64,000 nt of DNA from JALRBM01 sp964615445 (GTDB lineage: Bacteria; Patescibacteriota; Saccharimonadia; Saccharimonadales; Saccharimonadaceae): NCBI GenBank assembly GCA_964615445.1, contig CAZTOK010000003.1:11537-75536 (forward strand), given 5' to 3'. Made by a program: the position numbers and the translations under genes. A model generated the notes under the pieces. That model ran no database searches, was not told the origin of the DNA, and saw nothing but the letters and a program-made list of their open reading frames with translations. Below are positions 41,660 through 50,843 of the stretch, in pieces. The number at the start of each line of letters is the position of its first letter. Positions within the stretch are counted from its first letter, which is position 1.

Positions 41660-42247
41660 CTACAAAAGCGAGAGGAACGGCGTGAAGTTGCGCTCGGCAA
41701 ACGGTTCGATATGGATTTTGCCGGCATACCCACCCGCGTGGGTCTCGCATGTCGGATAGAGGTAGTGGTACCCATGGAGTGGCATTGTATCAATGGTATC
41801 CATTGATAAAAACTCTGCCTTCACCTCTCCTTCACAAAATTGACAGCCTGTAAGGTATACCTTGGTGATCCGTTGGCGGGCTGCTCGAAAGTCCTCGTTT
41901 GAGAAAATGCTAGGGCCCGAAAGTAGTGCTTCAAAAACGACGAGATTCTTAACCACATGGTATCGCGGCTGTGTCTGTCTGATTGCGGCTAGGTAATCCA
42001 CGGCTTGCTCAATTGTATAAAAAGCACTGAGCCCACAGGTGCACGCAGGGAGGGGTGCGGGGTGGGTGGTCCCGTGCTGACTACACGTTGCGGTGGTGTC
42101 TCGTGGAATAGCCCTATTGAAGCCATCTTGGAATACTGGCTCATATGCGAGCAAAAAGTCTTCCATATCGATAAGCAAGTTTCCCGTCTTAAAGCCGATT
42201 GTAGTGGCCTCAGGCGGGAGAGTATTCTTAGCTCCGCGTCCAAGCAT
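41660..42247 (-). CDS. Hypothetical protein with Cys/His clusters (195 aa)
   Basis: The start at 42247 (MLGRGAKN) is preferred, with GAGAGG 7 nt upstream. The product contains Cys/His pairs at CSQHGTTHPAPLPACTCG, CQFCEGEV and CETHAGG, which could form one or two zinc sites. No signal peptide or membrane helix is visible. The family is not recognised. Confidence 0.6.
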   Translation of the reverse strand: MLGRGAKNTLPPEATTIGFKTGNLLIDMEDFLLAYEPVFQDGFNRAIPRDTTATCSQHGTTHPAPLPACTCGLSAFYTIEQAVDYLAAIRQTQPRYHVVKNLVVFEALLSGPSIFSNEDFRAARQRITKVYLTGCQFCEGEVKAEFLSMDTIDTMPLHGYHYLYPTCETHAGGYAGKIHIEPFAERNFTPFLSLL

Positions 42248-42325
42248 GGCCATACCTCTCTGTAGACGACATTGTTTATTATTGGCACCTTTATATCGAA
42301 TTGTCAATCTACAACAAACATATCA

Positions 42326-42354
42326 TTGACTTTTAAGCATAAAGGTGATAATAT
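42326..42354 (+). promoter_or_regulatory. Leaderless promoter of the 42361 gene
   Basis: TTGACT (42326-42331), 17-bp spacer, TAATAT (42349-42354), which ends 6 nt before the ATG at 42361. Confidence 0.7.
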
Positions 42355-42360
42355 AAATAC

Positions 42361-42963
42361 ATGTATAGAGGTAATTTATCGAGGTTTATTCCCATCGTTT
42401 TGGTGCTTATTATTGTAGCAGTCGCTATTGCAGCACTTGTTTCGCTTGGTCAAGCTATTTTTGGTGGTAACCAAAGCAGCCAAACACAAACTAACGTTGG
42501 ACACGATGCATTATTAAGTACCGACGCTAACCGCAGCGTTCGTATGACGGTACGTGGCCCACTTGTTGCTGAAGAGAACTTTCATTCGTATCAGATAGCT
42601 ATTGCGCCAGCAACTCGCACAATGACAACATACACTGGGTATCTCGATCAAATTCTTTCAACCAAACAACTCGGTAATAATCTTAACGCCTACGAGCAGT
42701 TTGTGTACGCACTCGACAAGGCAAATCTCATGCAGGGTGACGAGCTGACGGGTGATAAAAACGACATCCGTGGTGTGTGTGCTACTGGCGAAGTGTATGA
42801 ATTTGAAGTACTACAAGATAATAGTACGGTAAAGCGACTCTGGACCTCAACCTGTAAGGGCTCACCTGGATCATTTAAGGCAAGTGTACAACAAGTGCAG
42901 CCTTTATTCTTAAATCAAATTCCTGATAATAAAACGTTGCTACAGGCTGTGAAGTTACAGTAG
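42361..42963 (+). CDS. Membrane-anchored hypothetical protein (200 aa)
   Basis: One N-terminal helix (FIPIVLVLIIVAVAIAALVSLGQAIF, residues about 9-34) is followed by an outside domain with two Cys (CATGEVYEFEVLQDNSTVKRLWTSTCKG) that may form a disulfide. No family is recognised. It is expressed alone from a leaderless promoter. Confidence 0.7.
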   Translation: MYRGNLSRFIPIVLVLIIVAVAIAALVSLGQAIFGGNQSSQTQTNVGHDALLSTDANRSVRMTVRGPLVAEENFHSYQIAIAPATRTMTTYTGYLDQILSTKQLGNNLNAYEQFVYALDKANLMQGDELTGDKNDIRGVCATGEVYEFEVLQDNSTVKRLWTSTCKGSPGSFKASVQQVQPLFLNQIPDNKTLLQAVKLQ

Positions 42964-42996
42964 TAGTCACCGCTAGTCTTTAAGGAATATACCGCG

Positions 42997-43002
42997 TATA
43001 CT
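42997..43002 (+). promoter_or_regulatory. -10 of the leaderless HAD-hydrolase promoter
   Basis: TATACT ends 6 nt before a GTG start at 43009. Confidence 0.6.
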
Positions 43003-43008
43003 AATAAA

Positions 43009-43584
43009 GTGATACGCGGTATTATTTTTGATTGTTTTGGGGTGCTAGCGCATGGGAGCCTCGAATATCTTCGAAGCCTTGTTGCGGCCGAGCATTTGCA
43101 AGAGCTGAATGATTTTAGTGTGCGTTCGGATCGAGGGTTTGTTTCGCGTGATGACTACATGAAACAAGTGGGTTTATTGCTTGGCAAAACTCCTCAAGAA
43201 GTTGATAATATCGTCCGAACCCAGCATTTCCGTAGCGAAGCCATGATTCAATGGGCTGGCACTCTGCATGGATCGTATAGAACTGCACTTCTGAGTAATA
43301 TTGGACGCAGTGTTATTGAAGAGCTTTTTACTGAAGATGAGCTGCATGCATTGTTTGATGCCGCGATTCTTTCAAGCGAAATTGGCATGGTAAAGCCTGA
43401 GCCACAAGCGTTTGAGTATGCAGCCGCTCAGCTTAGCCTCTTACCCAAAGAATGCGTCATGATCGATGACCTTACATCTAATATTGAAGGCGCAAAAGCT
43501 GTGGGAATGCAGGGAATTGTTTTTAAAGATATAGAACAATGCAAAACAGAACTCGCGCGTATTTTAGAGAGTACTCATGCCTGA
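43009..43584 (+). CDS. HAD-superfamily hydrolase (191 aa)
   Basis: Leaderless GTG start. The HAD motifs are visible: IIFDCFGVLAHG (the first Asp of DxD; here DCF, so the second acid is missing), LLSNIGRS (motif II Ser), EIGMVKPEPQAF (motif III Lys) and MIDDLTSNIEGAKAVGM (motif IV Asp pair). Change of DxD to DCF is seen in some family members. It is probably a small phosphatase of unknown substrate. It overlaps the start of mutM by 8 nt. Confidence 0.85.
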   Translation: MIRGIIFDCFGVLAHGSLEYLRSLVAAEHLQELNDFSVRSDRGFVSRDDYMKQVGLLLGKTPQEVDNIVRTQHFRSEAMIQWAGTLHGSYRTALLSNIGRSVIEELFTEDELHALFDAAILSSEIGMVKPEPQAFEYAAAQLSLLPKECVMIDDLTSNIEGAKAVGMQGIVFKDIEQCKTELARILESTHA

Positions 43585-44494
43585 GCTTCCTGAGGTAGAA
43601 ACTGTTCGTCGAGGTCTCCACAGATTAATTATTGGCAGGAAGGTGGCGGAAGTCGAGCACGATACACCGAAGAGTTTCCCCAATACAGTCGAAGATGTGC
43701 AGCAATTTTTAATTGGAGCGGTTGTTTCAGATGTGCGGCGGCGGGCAAAGGTACTAATGATTGATCTTTCGACGCAGTATACGCTGGTGGTGCACCTAAA
43801 GATGACGGGGCAGTTGGTATTTATAGTCCCGGCAGAGCTCCATCTTGATAGTTCGCTCATTGCCATTCGCAACGATAAAGAAATACGTTTTGGCGCAGGT
43901 CATCCAAATGATAGTCTTGTTGGCAAACTACCTGACCGGTCAACGCGTGTTGTCGTAGCCTTCGAAGATGGATCACTTCTGTATTTTAATGATCAACGTA
44001 AGTTTGGCTGGATGAAACTTATGCCAACTGCCGAGGTGGCGCACATGGCATTTATGCAAAAAGTTGGCCCAGAACCACTGGCAGATGATTTTACGGCCGA
44101 ACAATTTATAGAACGCTTTAAGCGGCGCGCTAAAACGAGCATTAAAGCAGCGCTGCTTGATCAAACAGTTATTGCCGGAGTAGGAAACATTTACGCTGAT
44201 GAAAGCTTATGGGGTGCTAAGATTCACCCTAAACGGCTGGTATCGAGCATTACATCGCAAGAATTCAAGACATTATATAATGAACTGCGAAGCGTGATGA
44301 ATATAGCGATTGAAAAAGGTGGCAGTACTGATAAAAATTACGTTGATGCCGAAGGAAAACGAGGGAGTTATCTTGATTTTGCGCGAGTATTTCGCCGCGA
44401 AGGCTTGCCATGTCCGCGCTGTGGCACAATGATTATTAAGTTTAAGGCCGCTGGTCGAGGCACGCATGTTTGCCCTTATTGTCAGAAACTCTGA
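43577..44494 (+). CDS. mutM: Formamidopyrimidine-DNA glycosylase
   Basis: At 305 aa, it has the catalytic N-terminus MPELPEVETVRRGL (Pro1/Glu2 after Met removal), the HLKMTGQL region, the H2TH motif LLDQTVIAGVGNIYADESLWGAKIHP and a C-terminal zinc finger of CPRC and CPYC. It removes 8-oxoguanine and formamidopyrimidines and nicks the DNA. It is 30 or so residues longer than usual Fpg. It overlaps the upstream HAD gene by 8 nt. Confidence 0.95.
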   Translation: MPELPEVETVRRGLHRLIIGRKVAEVEHDTPKSFPNTVEDVQQFLIGAVVSDVRRRAKVLMIDLSTQYTLVVHLKMTGQLVFIVPAELHLDSSLIAIRNDKEIRFGAGHPNDSLVGKLPDRSTRVVVAFEDGSLLYFNDQRKFGWMKLMPTAEVAHMAFMQKVGPEPLADDFTAEQFIERFKRRAKTSIKAALLDQTVIAGVGNIYADESLWGAKIHPKRLVSSITSQEFKTLYNELRSVMNIAIEKGGSTDKNYVDAEGKRGSYLDFARVFRREGLPCPRCGTMIIKFKAAGRGTHVCPYCQKL

Positions 44495-45400
44495 TTATTT
44501 AATCCGTGGCCTCATGCTGCCGCCTTCGGTAAGAAAAAGAGTGAGCGTAATGACGCCTGTCAAAATAATCAGCCAAGTGTATTGTTGCCACTGATTCGGG
44601 AATAATTGCGACACCAGATCGTTTGGGCTTTTTACTACAGCCAATAGCTGCAGTATGACCTTATTGCCTGTTTTGTCGGTGACCGTTATGAGGAGATGAT
44701 AGAGTCCCGCTTTTGCGTAGACATGGCCAATCGCCGGACCTTTAGTGAGATTTTGGAAGGTTGAAGTAGATCCATCGTTCCAATCAACTGTCATTATATA
44801 AGGTGTTGATCCGCCCATGATGGTGATATCCCATTTCCATACCTCGTCTATGTAGCGCGCAAAGTAACTATAGTGCGATGTTACGAGAAGTGGCCCAATA
44901 TAAGGTGAAGGCAATAAACTAAGTGGCGGTATTTGGAAGCTAGATGGTAAAGGTTGTGATTGAGTTGAGGCTGGCGGGAGCGTAGGTGGCGATAGAAGGG
45001 TATAATACACCGTAATAGGCGGAGACGTTGGCCCTTCATTATTGGTTATATTAAATATCTTGGCCTGAAGCTTGTTTGCATTCGGCAGTAAGGTAATTGG
45101 GATAGAAAAGGCTCCGCTCGTACACCAGGCAACGCCAGCAAATATATCATTACGATAGAGTTCGACATATGTAGCATCTGGACAGGTTCCTAAAACAGTA
45201 ATGTCCGGCGTCGCAAAGTGATCTTGATCGTGCGGGTAGGTAATGATGGCCGGTCCCGGGGGAAGCGGCGCGGGGACGGTCGCCATTACATGGATGTCGT
45301 CTGCTTTTACTGGGGTAAAGAACGAAAAGGCACTAAAACAGATTGCTAGCGTAGCGAGAAGAGCCCATTGGTACCGACGAAGAGAATATGCGTGTTTCAT
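44495..45400 (-). CDS. Secreted PKD-domain membrane-anchored protein (301 aa)
   Basis: The start at 45400 (MKHAYSLRRYQWALLATLAICFSAFSFFTP) gives a Sec signal peptide; an extended -10 TGC-TATGAT lies about 26-31 bp upstream on the minus strand. The mature protein has a Pro-rich region, one Ig-like segment (ITVLGTCPDATYVELYRN), and a PKD-type domain (VDWNDGSTSTFQNLTKGPAIGHVYAKAGLYHLLITVTDKTG). A C-terminal helix (WLIILTGVITLTLFL) anchors it. Probably surface-exposed. Confidence 0.8.
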   Translation of the reverse strand: MKHAYSLRRYQWALLATLAICFSAFSFFTPVKADDIHVMATVPAPLPPGPAIITYPHDQDHFATPDITVLGTCPDATYVELYRNDIFAGVAWCTSGAFSIPITLLPNANKLQAKIFNITNNEGPTSPPITVYYTLLSPPTLPPASTQSQPLPSSFQIPPLSLLPSPYIGPLLVTSHYSYFARYIDEVWKWDITIMGGSTPYIMTVDWNDGSTSTFQNLTKGPAIGHVYAKAGLYHLLITVTDKTGNKVILQLLAVVKSPNDLVSQLFPNQWQQYTWLIILTGVITLTLFLTEGGSMRPRIK

Positions 45401-45483
45401 GCGTGTGCTTAAAGGGGTTATTCTTATCATAGCATCTAAAAATGTACTCACATAGAATTATGAAAAACATAGTAAAAACCTAC

Positions 45484-45512
45484 TTGCGCCATGGATATGA
45501 ACCGGTTATACT
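45484..45512 (+). promoter_or_regulatory. Promoter of the 45554 surface-protein operon
   Basis: TTGCGC (45484-45489), 17-bp spacer and TATACT (45507-45512). Confidence 0.6.
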
Positions 45513-45553
45513 TATGCTAAGTTTAGTTCGCAGGGTAGCGAAGCAAAGGGAGT

Positions 45554-46597
45554 ATGGGGACTATAAATTTACGCGTAGTGCGTTCAACACGGTTATTCTC
45601 GGCAGGGATTCTTGTCTTATCTTTGACATTATCTATTTTGGTGCACGGTTTTGCTTCGGCCGATCTTGGTCAAGCAATGATTCGCTTTGATCGAATGCAA
45701 GTAAGCACGCCTACAACGGGGACAATTTGCGCTAAGCCAAATACTGTTGCTTCAACCGAGTCAAGTGTTCAGGTGACATTCCCGACAGGGTATACATTGG
45801 GAACGGCGGCTAATTTTACAGTAAGCACTACTAACTTAGGCTGGCCAACGAGTGCCGTAGCATGGCCAGGCGTTAACACTGCTACAAATGTTACCGGTCA
45901 AGTAGTAACATTTCCTAGCACCGATTTAACGAGTTCGTCTACGTTATATTGTTTTAACTGGACAAACAGCGCAGCTGTAAGTGTACAAGCGACGCCGTCA
46001 AGTACTAATACGGGTACGATAGCTACCTATACTTCAACACCCACATTAATTGATAGTTCTGGCTATAATACTTCAAGCGTGAGTGGTGACCAGATTACCG
46101 TTACGGCCTCGGTACCTTCAACCTTTTCGTTTGCTCTAAGCGGTACTACGGACTCCCTTACACTAGGTCCGAGTATAGTGGGTAGCAGTACCACCCCACG
46201 GACAGCAACGGTGAGTACCAATGCTAAGAATGGCTGGGAAGTATGGGCAAAAGATAGTAATACTGGTCTTACTTCAACCACCGCTTCAAAAACAATAGCC
46301 TCGAGGACGCCCGGAACGAACAGTACGCTTTCGACGGGCGCAGAAGGATATAACACGGGTCTTACTAGTTCACAGGTAGGTGGTTCAGGAACAATCAGCA
46401 TTGCTGCGCCATTCGTGGGTACGGCGACCGGTCAAGGTGGAGGACTCGATACTACGCTACGTCCGCTTGCAACGTCGGGTGGTACCGCTGATACGGCAGT
46501 TTTGACAATTAAAAACAATGCTACAATTAGTGCAATTACACCAGCTGCTACAGATTATACAGACGTTATAACGGTAGTTGGAGCAGGGTTATTCTAA
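45554..46597 (+). CDS. Secreted Ser/Thr-rich surface protein, WxL-like (347 aa)
   Basis: A signal peptide (LFSAGILVLSLTLSILVHGFASA) is followed by a strongly Ser/Thr-rich beta protein with no C-terminal anchor. The end contains repeats of short beta units and TAVLTIKNNATISAITPAATDYTDVITVVGAGLF, like the C-terminal beta sandwich of WxL-type and related surface proteins, but a WxL motif is not obvious. It is followed by a gene for a DUF916-like anchored protein, an arrangement like WxL loci of Gram-positive bacteria. This is a family-level inference. Confidence 0.65.
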   Translation: MGTINLRVVRSTRLFSAGILVLSLTLSILVHGFASADLGQAMIRFDRMQVSTPTTGTICAKPNTVASTESSVQVTFPTGYTLGTAANFTVSTTNLGWPTSAVAWPGVNTATNVTGQVVTFPSTDLTSSSTLYCFNWTNSAAVSVQATPSSTNTGTIATYTSTPTLIDSSGYNTSSVSGDQITVTASVPSTFSFALSGTTDSLTLGPSIVGSSTTPRTATVSTNAKNGWEVWAKDSNTGLTSTTASKTIASRTPGTNSTLSTGAEGYNTGLTSSQVGGSGTISIAAPFVGTATGQGGGLDTTLRPLATSGGTADTAVLTIKNNATISAITPAATDYTDVITVVGAGLF

Positions 46598-46611
46598 CCC
46601 GGAATAGAGCA

Positions 46612-47664
46612 GTGAATAAAAAAGCTCGTCGACTCATTATTGTTATTCTTGCATTTGTACTTGGTGGCAACATACTGTTTTTCTCAAAAAATGTAGTTGC
46701 AGCTTCTGGAGAGTTTTCACTTCAGGTGTCTCCATCACCTTTGGTGCTCACGGTGAAGCCAGGTCAAACTTCTGTCAATGAGTTGAAGATTCGTAATACT
46801 GGGTCGCAAACAGAGAAACTGACTATCGCTCCACGAAGCTTTACCATTGATAATGGAAGTGGACAAGTAAAGTTTGACGACAATAAGGTGCCACCAGAAA
46901 TCGGCGATTGGGTTAGTTTTGGTGAAAAAAACTTCACCGTACAGCCTGGTGAAACTTATAATCAAAAAGTGTCTATTGCCGTACCGCAAGTGGCTGGCTT
47001 TAGTTATTCGTTCGGGCTAGTCATTACACGTCAGGATGCACCGCCAAGTGTGAATGGTGGCCAATCACTTAGGCCTACAGTGGCAATCTTTGCGCTTGTA
47101 AACGTAGATAAACCAGGAGCTACAAAAACACTTGCGCTTGAGGATTTGACAATGAGCAGCCAAGTGTATGAATATCTTCCAACAACTATTAACGTGCACC
47201 TAAAAAATACTGGTAATACTATCGTGCAGCCGGCGGGTAATATATTTATTCAGCGTGGAGAGAATGATACGAAGCCGATTGATACACTCTCGGTTAACCC
47301 GACAGAAGGATATATTTTGCCAGGAAGTATACGGACACTTTCGGTAAACTGGGATAATGGTTTTCAGGTGCTTCATAGCAGCACTGATGATAACGGTAAG
47401 ACGAGTCAAAGTTTAACCTGGAACTGGAATAATCTTGGTAATATTCGTATAGGCTACTACACTGCTAAGCTTGTGGCTATTTATAATGATGGTCAGCGTG
47501 ATGTGCCAATTGTGAGTGAAGTTGGGTTTTGGGTGATTCCCTGGAAACTGATTCTTGGTGCACTTCTTGTAATAGGGTTGGTTGGATTTGGCGTTTGGTC
47601 ACTTCTTTCAAAGATCTTCGGTGTATCAAAACGTGCTCATAAACGTGTGAAGTTCCGTCGGTAA
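46612..47664 (+). CDS. Secreted DUF916-like anchored protein (350 aa)
   Basis: GTG start. A signal peptide (IIVILAFVLGGNILFFSKNVVAA) precedes an Ig-like domain with QVSPSPLVLTVKPGQTSVNELKIRNTGSQTEKLTIAPRSF, then a second one with TTINVHLKNTGNTIVQPAGNIFIQ, and a C-terminal helix (LILGALLVIGLVGFGVWSLL) with a basic end. This is the layout of DUF916/WxL-associated proteins. A similar protein is encoded at 52194. Surface location, facing out. Confidence 0.75.
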   Translation: MNKKARRLIIVILAFVLGGNILFFSKNVVAASGEFSLQVSPSPLVLTVKPGQTSVNELKIRNTGSQTEKLTIAPRSFTIDNGSGQVKFDDNKVPPEIGDWVSFGEKNFTVQPGETYNQKVSIAVPQVAGFSYSFGLVITRQDAPPSVNGGQSLRPTVAIFALVNVDKPGATKTLALEDLTMSSQVYEYLPTTINVHLKNTGNTIVQPAGNIFIQRGENDTKPIDTLSVNPTEGYILPGSIRTLSVNWDNGFQVLHSSTDDNGKTSQSLTWNWNNLGNIRIGYYTAKLVAIYNDGQRDVPIVSEVGFWVIPWKLILGALLVIGLVGFGVWSLLSKIFGVSKRAHKRVKFRR

Positions 47665-47725
47665 GTTTTAAACATAAGCTTTTGCTGCTACACTAAAAGA
47701 GACAAGTGAGAGGGTCCTTTAAGGG

Positions 47726-47935
47726 ATGTATAAAGACGTACAAAAAAAGTTGCTCGAAAAAGAGATGACACGTCGGGAATTTTTGCAATTTGCAGGAAGC
47801 TCTCTTCTAGTACTTTTTGGCCTTGGGAACCTTATGGCGTTACTACTCCATATGAAAAAGACAGTCGATCCACCGGTTGTTGCACAAAAAACTGAAACTT
47901 CGCACGGATTCGGCTCGCGAAAGTTCGGAGTGTAG
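47726..47935 (+). CDS. Small membrane protein with Tat-signal-like N-terminus (69 aa)
   Basis: The sequence MTRREFLQFAGSSLLVLFGLGNLMALLL contains RRxFLxxxG, a twin-arginine motif, then a hydrophobic helix and a short tail ending in GFGSRKFGV. It is only 69 residues, so the signal region is nearly the whole protein and it may remain as a membrane anchor. It directly precedes the fibre-like genes by 3 bp. Confidence 0.55.
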   Translation: MYKDVQKKLLEKEMTRREFLQFAGSSLLVLFGLGNLMALLLHMKKTVDPPVVAQKTETSHGFGSRKFGV

Positions 47936-47938
47936 CCC

Positions 47939-48640
47939 ATGGTTCAGCAGCGACTTCCGATTGTAAATAGTGATGATGGTACTTGGGGCGATATTTTACG
48001 CCAGTACCTTATGAAGGAGCACTACAATGATGATACTGATAATGCCGCAAACGGCGGACACCAAAAGGTAACCATTCGTGCAGGAACGGCTACGGCTGGT
48101 ACGGCGCCATTAAAGTTTACCTCGGGAACACTTCTTTCCACCCCGGAAGCAGGAGCGGTAGAATTTAATGCCGATAGCTTCTACTTCACGATTACTACTG
48201 GCACGGTGCGCAAAAAAGTGGCCATTTACGATGATTCATCTGGTGCTAACGGTGATCTTCATTATCGCGATTCATCAGGCAATTTGGTTCGGCTTGGTAT
48301 TGGAGCGGCCGGCAAAACACTTCGCTCTACCGGTAGCATCCCTGCTTGGAGTGATGCTACGTTTACTACTAGTACAAAATCGAGTAGCTATACGATTTCA
48401 AATACCGACACGGTTATTTTTGCCAATGCTTCATCGGGTGCGGTGACGATTACTTTGCCGCTTGCTTCAGGCAGTGGAGGGTATCGCTTTTACGTAAAAC
48501 GAACTGATGGTTCGGCAAACGCGTGCTCGGTGGGTGTATCCGGGAGTGACACGATTGACGGTCAAAGTAGTATCAGTTTAAGTGCGCAGTATATGTCCCT
48601 AACGCTCGTTTCAGATGGAAGTGCGTGGTATATAATATAA
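47939..48640 (+). CDS. Fibre-like protein with NxGTWG N-terminus (233 aa)
   Basis: The N-terminus, QRLPIVNSDDGTWGDILRQYLMKEHYN, is similar to that of the 18741 product (LPIPGSDNGTWGTLLNDYL). The body is beta-rich (TLLSTPEAGAVEFNADSFYFTITTGTVRKKVAIY) and the end (GGYRFYVKRTDGSANACSVGVSGSDTIDGQSSISLSAQYMSLTLVSDGSAWYII) matches phage tail-protein-like beta modules. No signal peptide is seen. Next gene starts 4 bp later. Confidence 0.65.
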   Translation: MVQQRLPIVNSDDGTWGDILRQYLMKEHYNDDTDNAANGGHQKVTIRAGTATAGTAPLKFTSGTLLSTPEAGAVEFNADSFYFTITTGTVRKKVAIYDDSSGANGDLHYRDSSGNLVRLGIGAAGKTLRSTGSIPAWSDATFTTSTKSSSYTISNTDTVIFANASSGAVTITLPLASGSGGYRFYVKRTDGSANACSVGVSGSDTIDGQSSISLSAQYMSLTLVSDGSAWYII

Positions 48641-48644
48641 GCGT

Positions 48645-50135
48645 ATGACGTACTTACCTCCAGCAAACGGCGGACGGATCAATCTTACCGTAGGTGGAAA
48701 CACTGTTGGAGCGGGCGGGCTTATTTCCACTGGTACCGCTATGCTTGCTGGTGGCAATAATATTACGCTGAGCCAAAATGGCAATACCATTTCCATCAAC
48801 GGTGGTGCGGGGGGTGCAGCTGGTTCAAATACCTTTGGAATGAGCAACCTTGGAAATACTTCTGGGATAAGCGGAGTTATCTCTGGCAGTGCAGTACAAT
48901 ACGCGTTCGCCGGCGGCAATAATGTGACGCTTAATCAAAGCATTAACGCGTCATCTGCAACAATTACCATTTCGGCTGCAAGTCAATCTGTCCAAACACA
49001 GAATGTTCACAATGTCACGCTTGGTGGTAATACCGCAGGGGCAATGGCTCAGATAAGTTCTGGCACAATGACGCTCGCCGGTGGCAATAATATAGTACTA
49101 TCGCAAAACGGTAATGCCGTGACCATTTCCGGGTCTGCGCAGTCCGCTCAAACTCAGTCGAATATACAAGCTTTTTACGATGGTATTAATAGTATTTCTA
49201 CAGGTACGGTGCGCTTCTTGAACTCAAACGGCGTCTCCTTCGGTATCAATGGACAGACGATTACCGCTTCGGTAGCGGCCGGCGGTGGTGGTAACGGCGT
49301 GGCTATTTCAGCCGGCGGTGGGCTATTCTCAACAGGAACCCTAGGGGTGAACGCAACAGGTGCGCTCACTATTTCAAGTGGCGCACAATCGCTGACGCTT
49401 TCTGTACCGCAAGTATCCAGTTTGTCAGCGACAGGAGCTGTGAGTATCTCTACAAATGGCTCTACGATCAGTATTGGAGCGCCAGTAGTTCCAAGCGCTA
49501 CCCTCTCTCGTTTTGAATATCCGGAAGGTTTATTTACCTCGCTTGGTGCTATTGGGCAGGGGTCGCTTTCTATCAATCATATGTATGTACCGTTTAACGT
49601 AACAGGATCGGCCATGAAGATTGGTGGCTCGGTATCGGCTTCAACAGCAACGAGCGCCTCAACGGCTTCGCAAAATATGTCACTATGGATGGGAATTTAT
49701 ACGCTTAATGGTTCAACACTTTCTTTGGCTAGTTCGGGGAGTGCGAATAACAGCTTTGCATGGTCGCATAGTGCTAGTACGACGGCTAACACCTCTGTGC
49801 AGTCAATGCGTCAGCTAACAGTGCCAATGAACGTTAATATGACACCTGGTGAGTATTGGGTAGCGGCAGTGATTTCGACAGCGACTACGTTTGCCAGTGC
49901 CGGCTTTACAGTGTATGGCAACAACCAAGTGGCGAATGCTGCTGCCAATGCAGTACTAACGCCTATTGGGAGTAACACAAGCGCAGCTCGTGACGTGATG
50001 CTTCTTCAGGGTATTTATACAGCTAATACGTCAGCAGGACCAACTTCTATAGCAGGAAGTCAAATTAATAATACTGGAGCATCGGTGGTACAACGCGCCA
50101 ATTTCTATAATGTAATATTTAATGCAACGTATTAG
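48645..50135 (+). CDS. Repeat-built fibre-like protein (496 aa)
   Basis: Residues about 15-160 contain three tandem units of about 55 residues, each of the form GGNTxGxxGxISxGTxxLAGGNNITLSQNGNxITIS (AGGNNI at residues 35, about 89 and about 145). The middle is Gly/Ser-rich. The C-terminal 200 residues (SRFEYPEGLFTSLGAIGQGSLSINHMYVPFNVTGSAMKIGG...) look like a beta-sandwich head. GGNNITLSQ-type repeats occur in phage structural and fibre proteins. No signal peptide or anchor is present. The likely role is an extended fibre with a binding head. Confidence 0.65.
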   Translation: MTYLPPANGGRINLTVGGNTVGAGGLISTGTAMLAGGNNITLSQNGNTISINGGAGGAAGSNTFGMSNLGNTSGISGVISGSAVQYAFAGGNNVTLNQSINASSATITISAASQSVQTQNVHNVTLGGNTAGAMAQISSGTMTLAGGNNIVLSQNGNAVTISGSAQSAQTQSNIQAFYDGINSISTGTVRFLNSNGVSFGINGQTITASVAAGGGGNGVAISAGGGLFSTGTLGVNATGALTISSGAQSLTLSVPQVSSLSATGAVSISTNGSTISIGAPVVPSATLSRFEYPEGLFTSLGAIGQGSLSINHMYVPFNVTGSAMKIGGSVSASTATSASTASQNMSLWMGIYTLNGSTLSLASSGSANNSFAWSHSASTTANTSVQSMRQLTVPMNVNMTPGEYWVAAVISTATTFASAGFTVYGNNQVANAAANAVLTPIGSNTSAARDVMLLQGIYTANTSAGPTSIAGSQINNTGASVVQRANFYNVIFNATY

Positions 50136-50144
50136 GAGGTAAGG

Positions 50145-50819
50145 GTGGCGGTAGTATTTGACGCATTAGGGCCAGGATCTTCAGGGCAAGGGAGCGCAAA
50201 CGTTTCGAGTATATCATGGAGTCATACGTGTACGCCTTCTGGGACTAACCTACTTCTTATCGTTGGTGTGGGTATGGGAGGCGGTACTTCTGGCATATCA
50301 CTCACGACAACCTATGCGGGCGTACCTATGACCTCTGCAGGGCTTGTACTTAGTAATAATCAATTTGATGGGTTTGTCCAATTATTTTACCTTGTCGCTC
50401 CCGCAACTGGTACTAATACAGTGCTTATCACGGTCGATAGTGGCCAGCAGCGGGATTTAAATGGTGGTTCGTTAAGCTTTATTAATGTTGATCAAACCAC
50501 ACCGCTTGCAAATACAGCAACGAATTTTGGATTTACGACCAATCCAACCGTAGGAATAACCAGCAGTACCGGTAATATTGTTGTTGATGCCGCTGTATGT
50601 GGGTCGGCAATTGCTAGCTCAGGCCAAACATTGCAATGGCTAAGTAATCTCAATGGCAATTCGGGTGCTGGTAATGCAGCTCAATCAACTGCAGCTGGCG
50701 CGAGTTCTGTGACAATGTCATATGCGACGGCAAATGATTGGTGGGGGATTATAGCGGTAGATGTAGCTGCCGCCAGTACTATGCCATCTTCTCCTTCAGT
50801 TGCTTGGCTCCAGGCCTAG
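50145..50819 (+). CDS. Beta-rich hypothetical protein, phage-structural style (224 aa)
   Basis: GTG start with GGAGGTAAGG upstream. Ser/Thr/Gly-rich beta strands (LLLIVGVGMGGGTSG, FVQLFYLVAPATGTNTVLITVDSGQQ) end in a short Pro-containing tail. It matches the 19636 product in layout and operon position. Function unknown; probably part of the fibre. Confidence 0.6.
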   Translation: MAVVFDALGPGSSGQGSANVSSISWSHTCTPSGTNLLLIVGVGMGGGTSGISLTTTYAGVPMTSAGLVLSNNQFDGFVQLFYLVAPATGTNTVLITVDSGQQRDLNGGSLSFINVDQTTPLANTATNFGFTTNPTVGITSSTGNIVVDAAVCGSAIASSGQTLQWLSNLNGNSGAGNAAQSTAAGASSVTMSYATANDWWGIIAVDVAAASTMPSSPSVAWLQA

Positions 50820-50843
50820 AGTGACATATAATCAAAAGTAACT

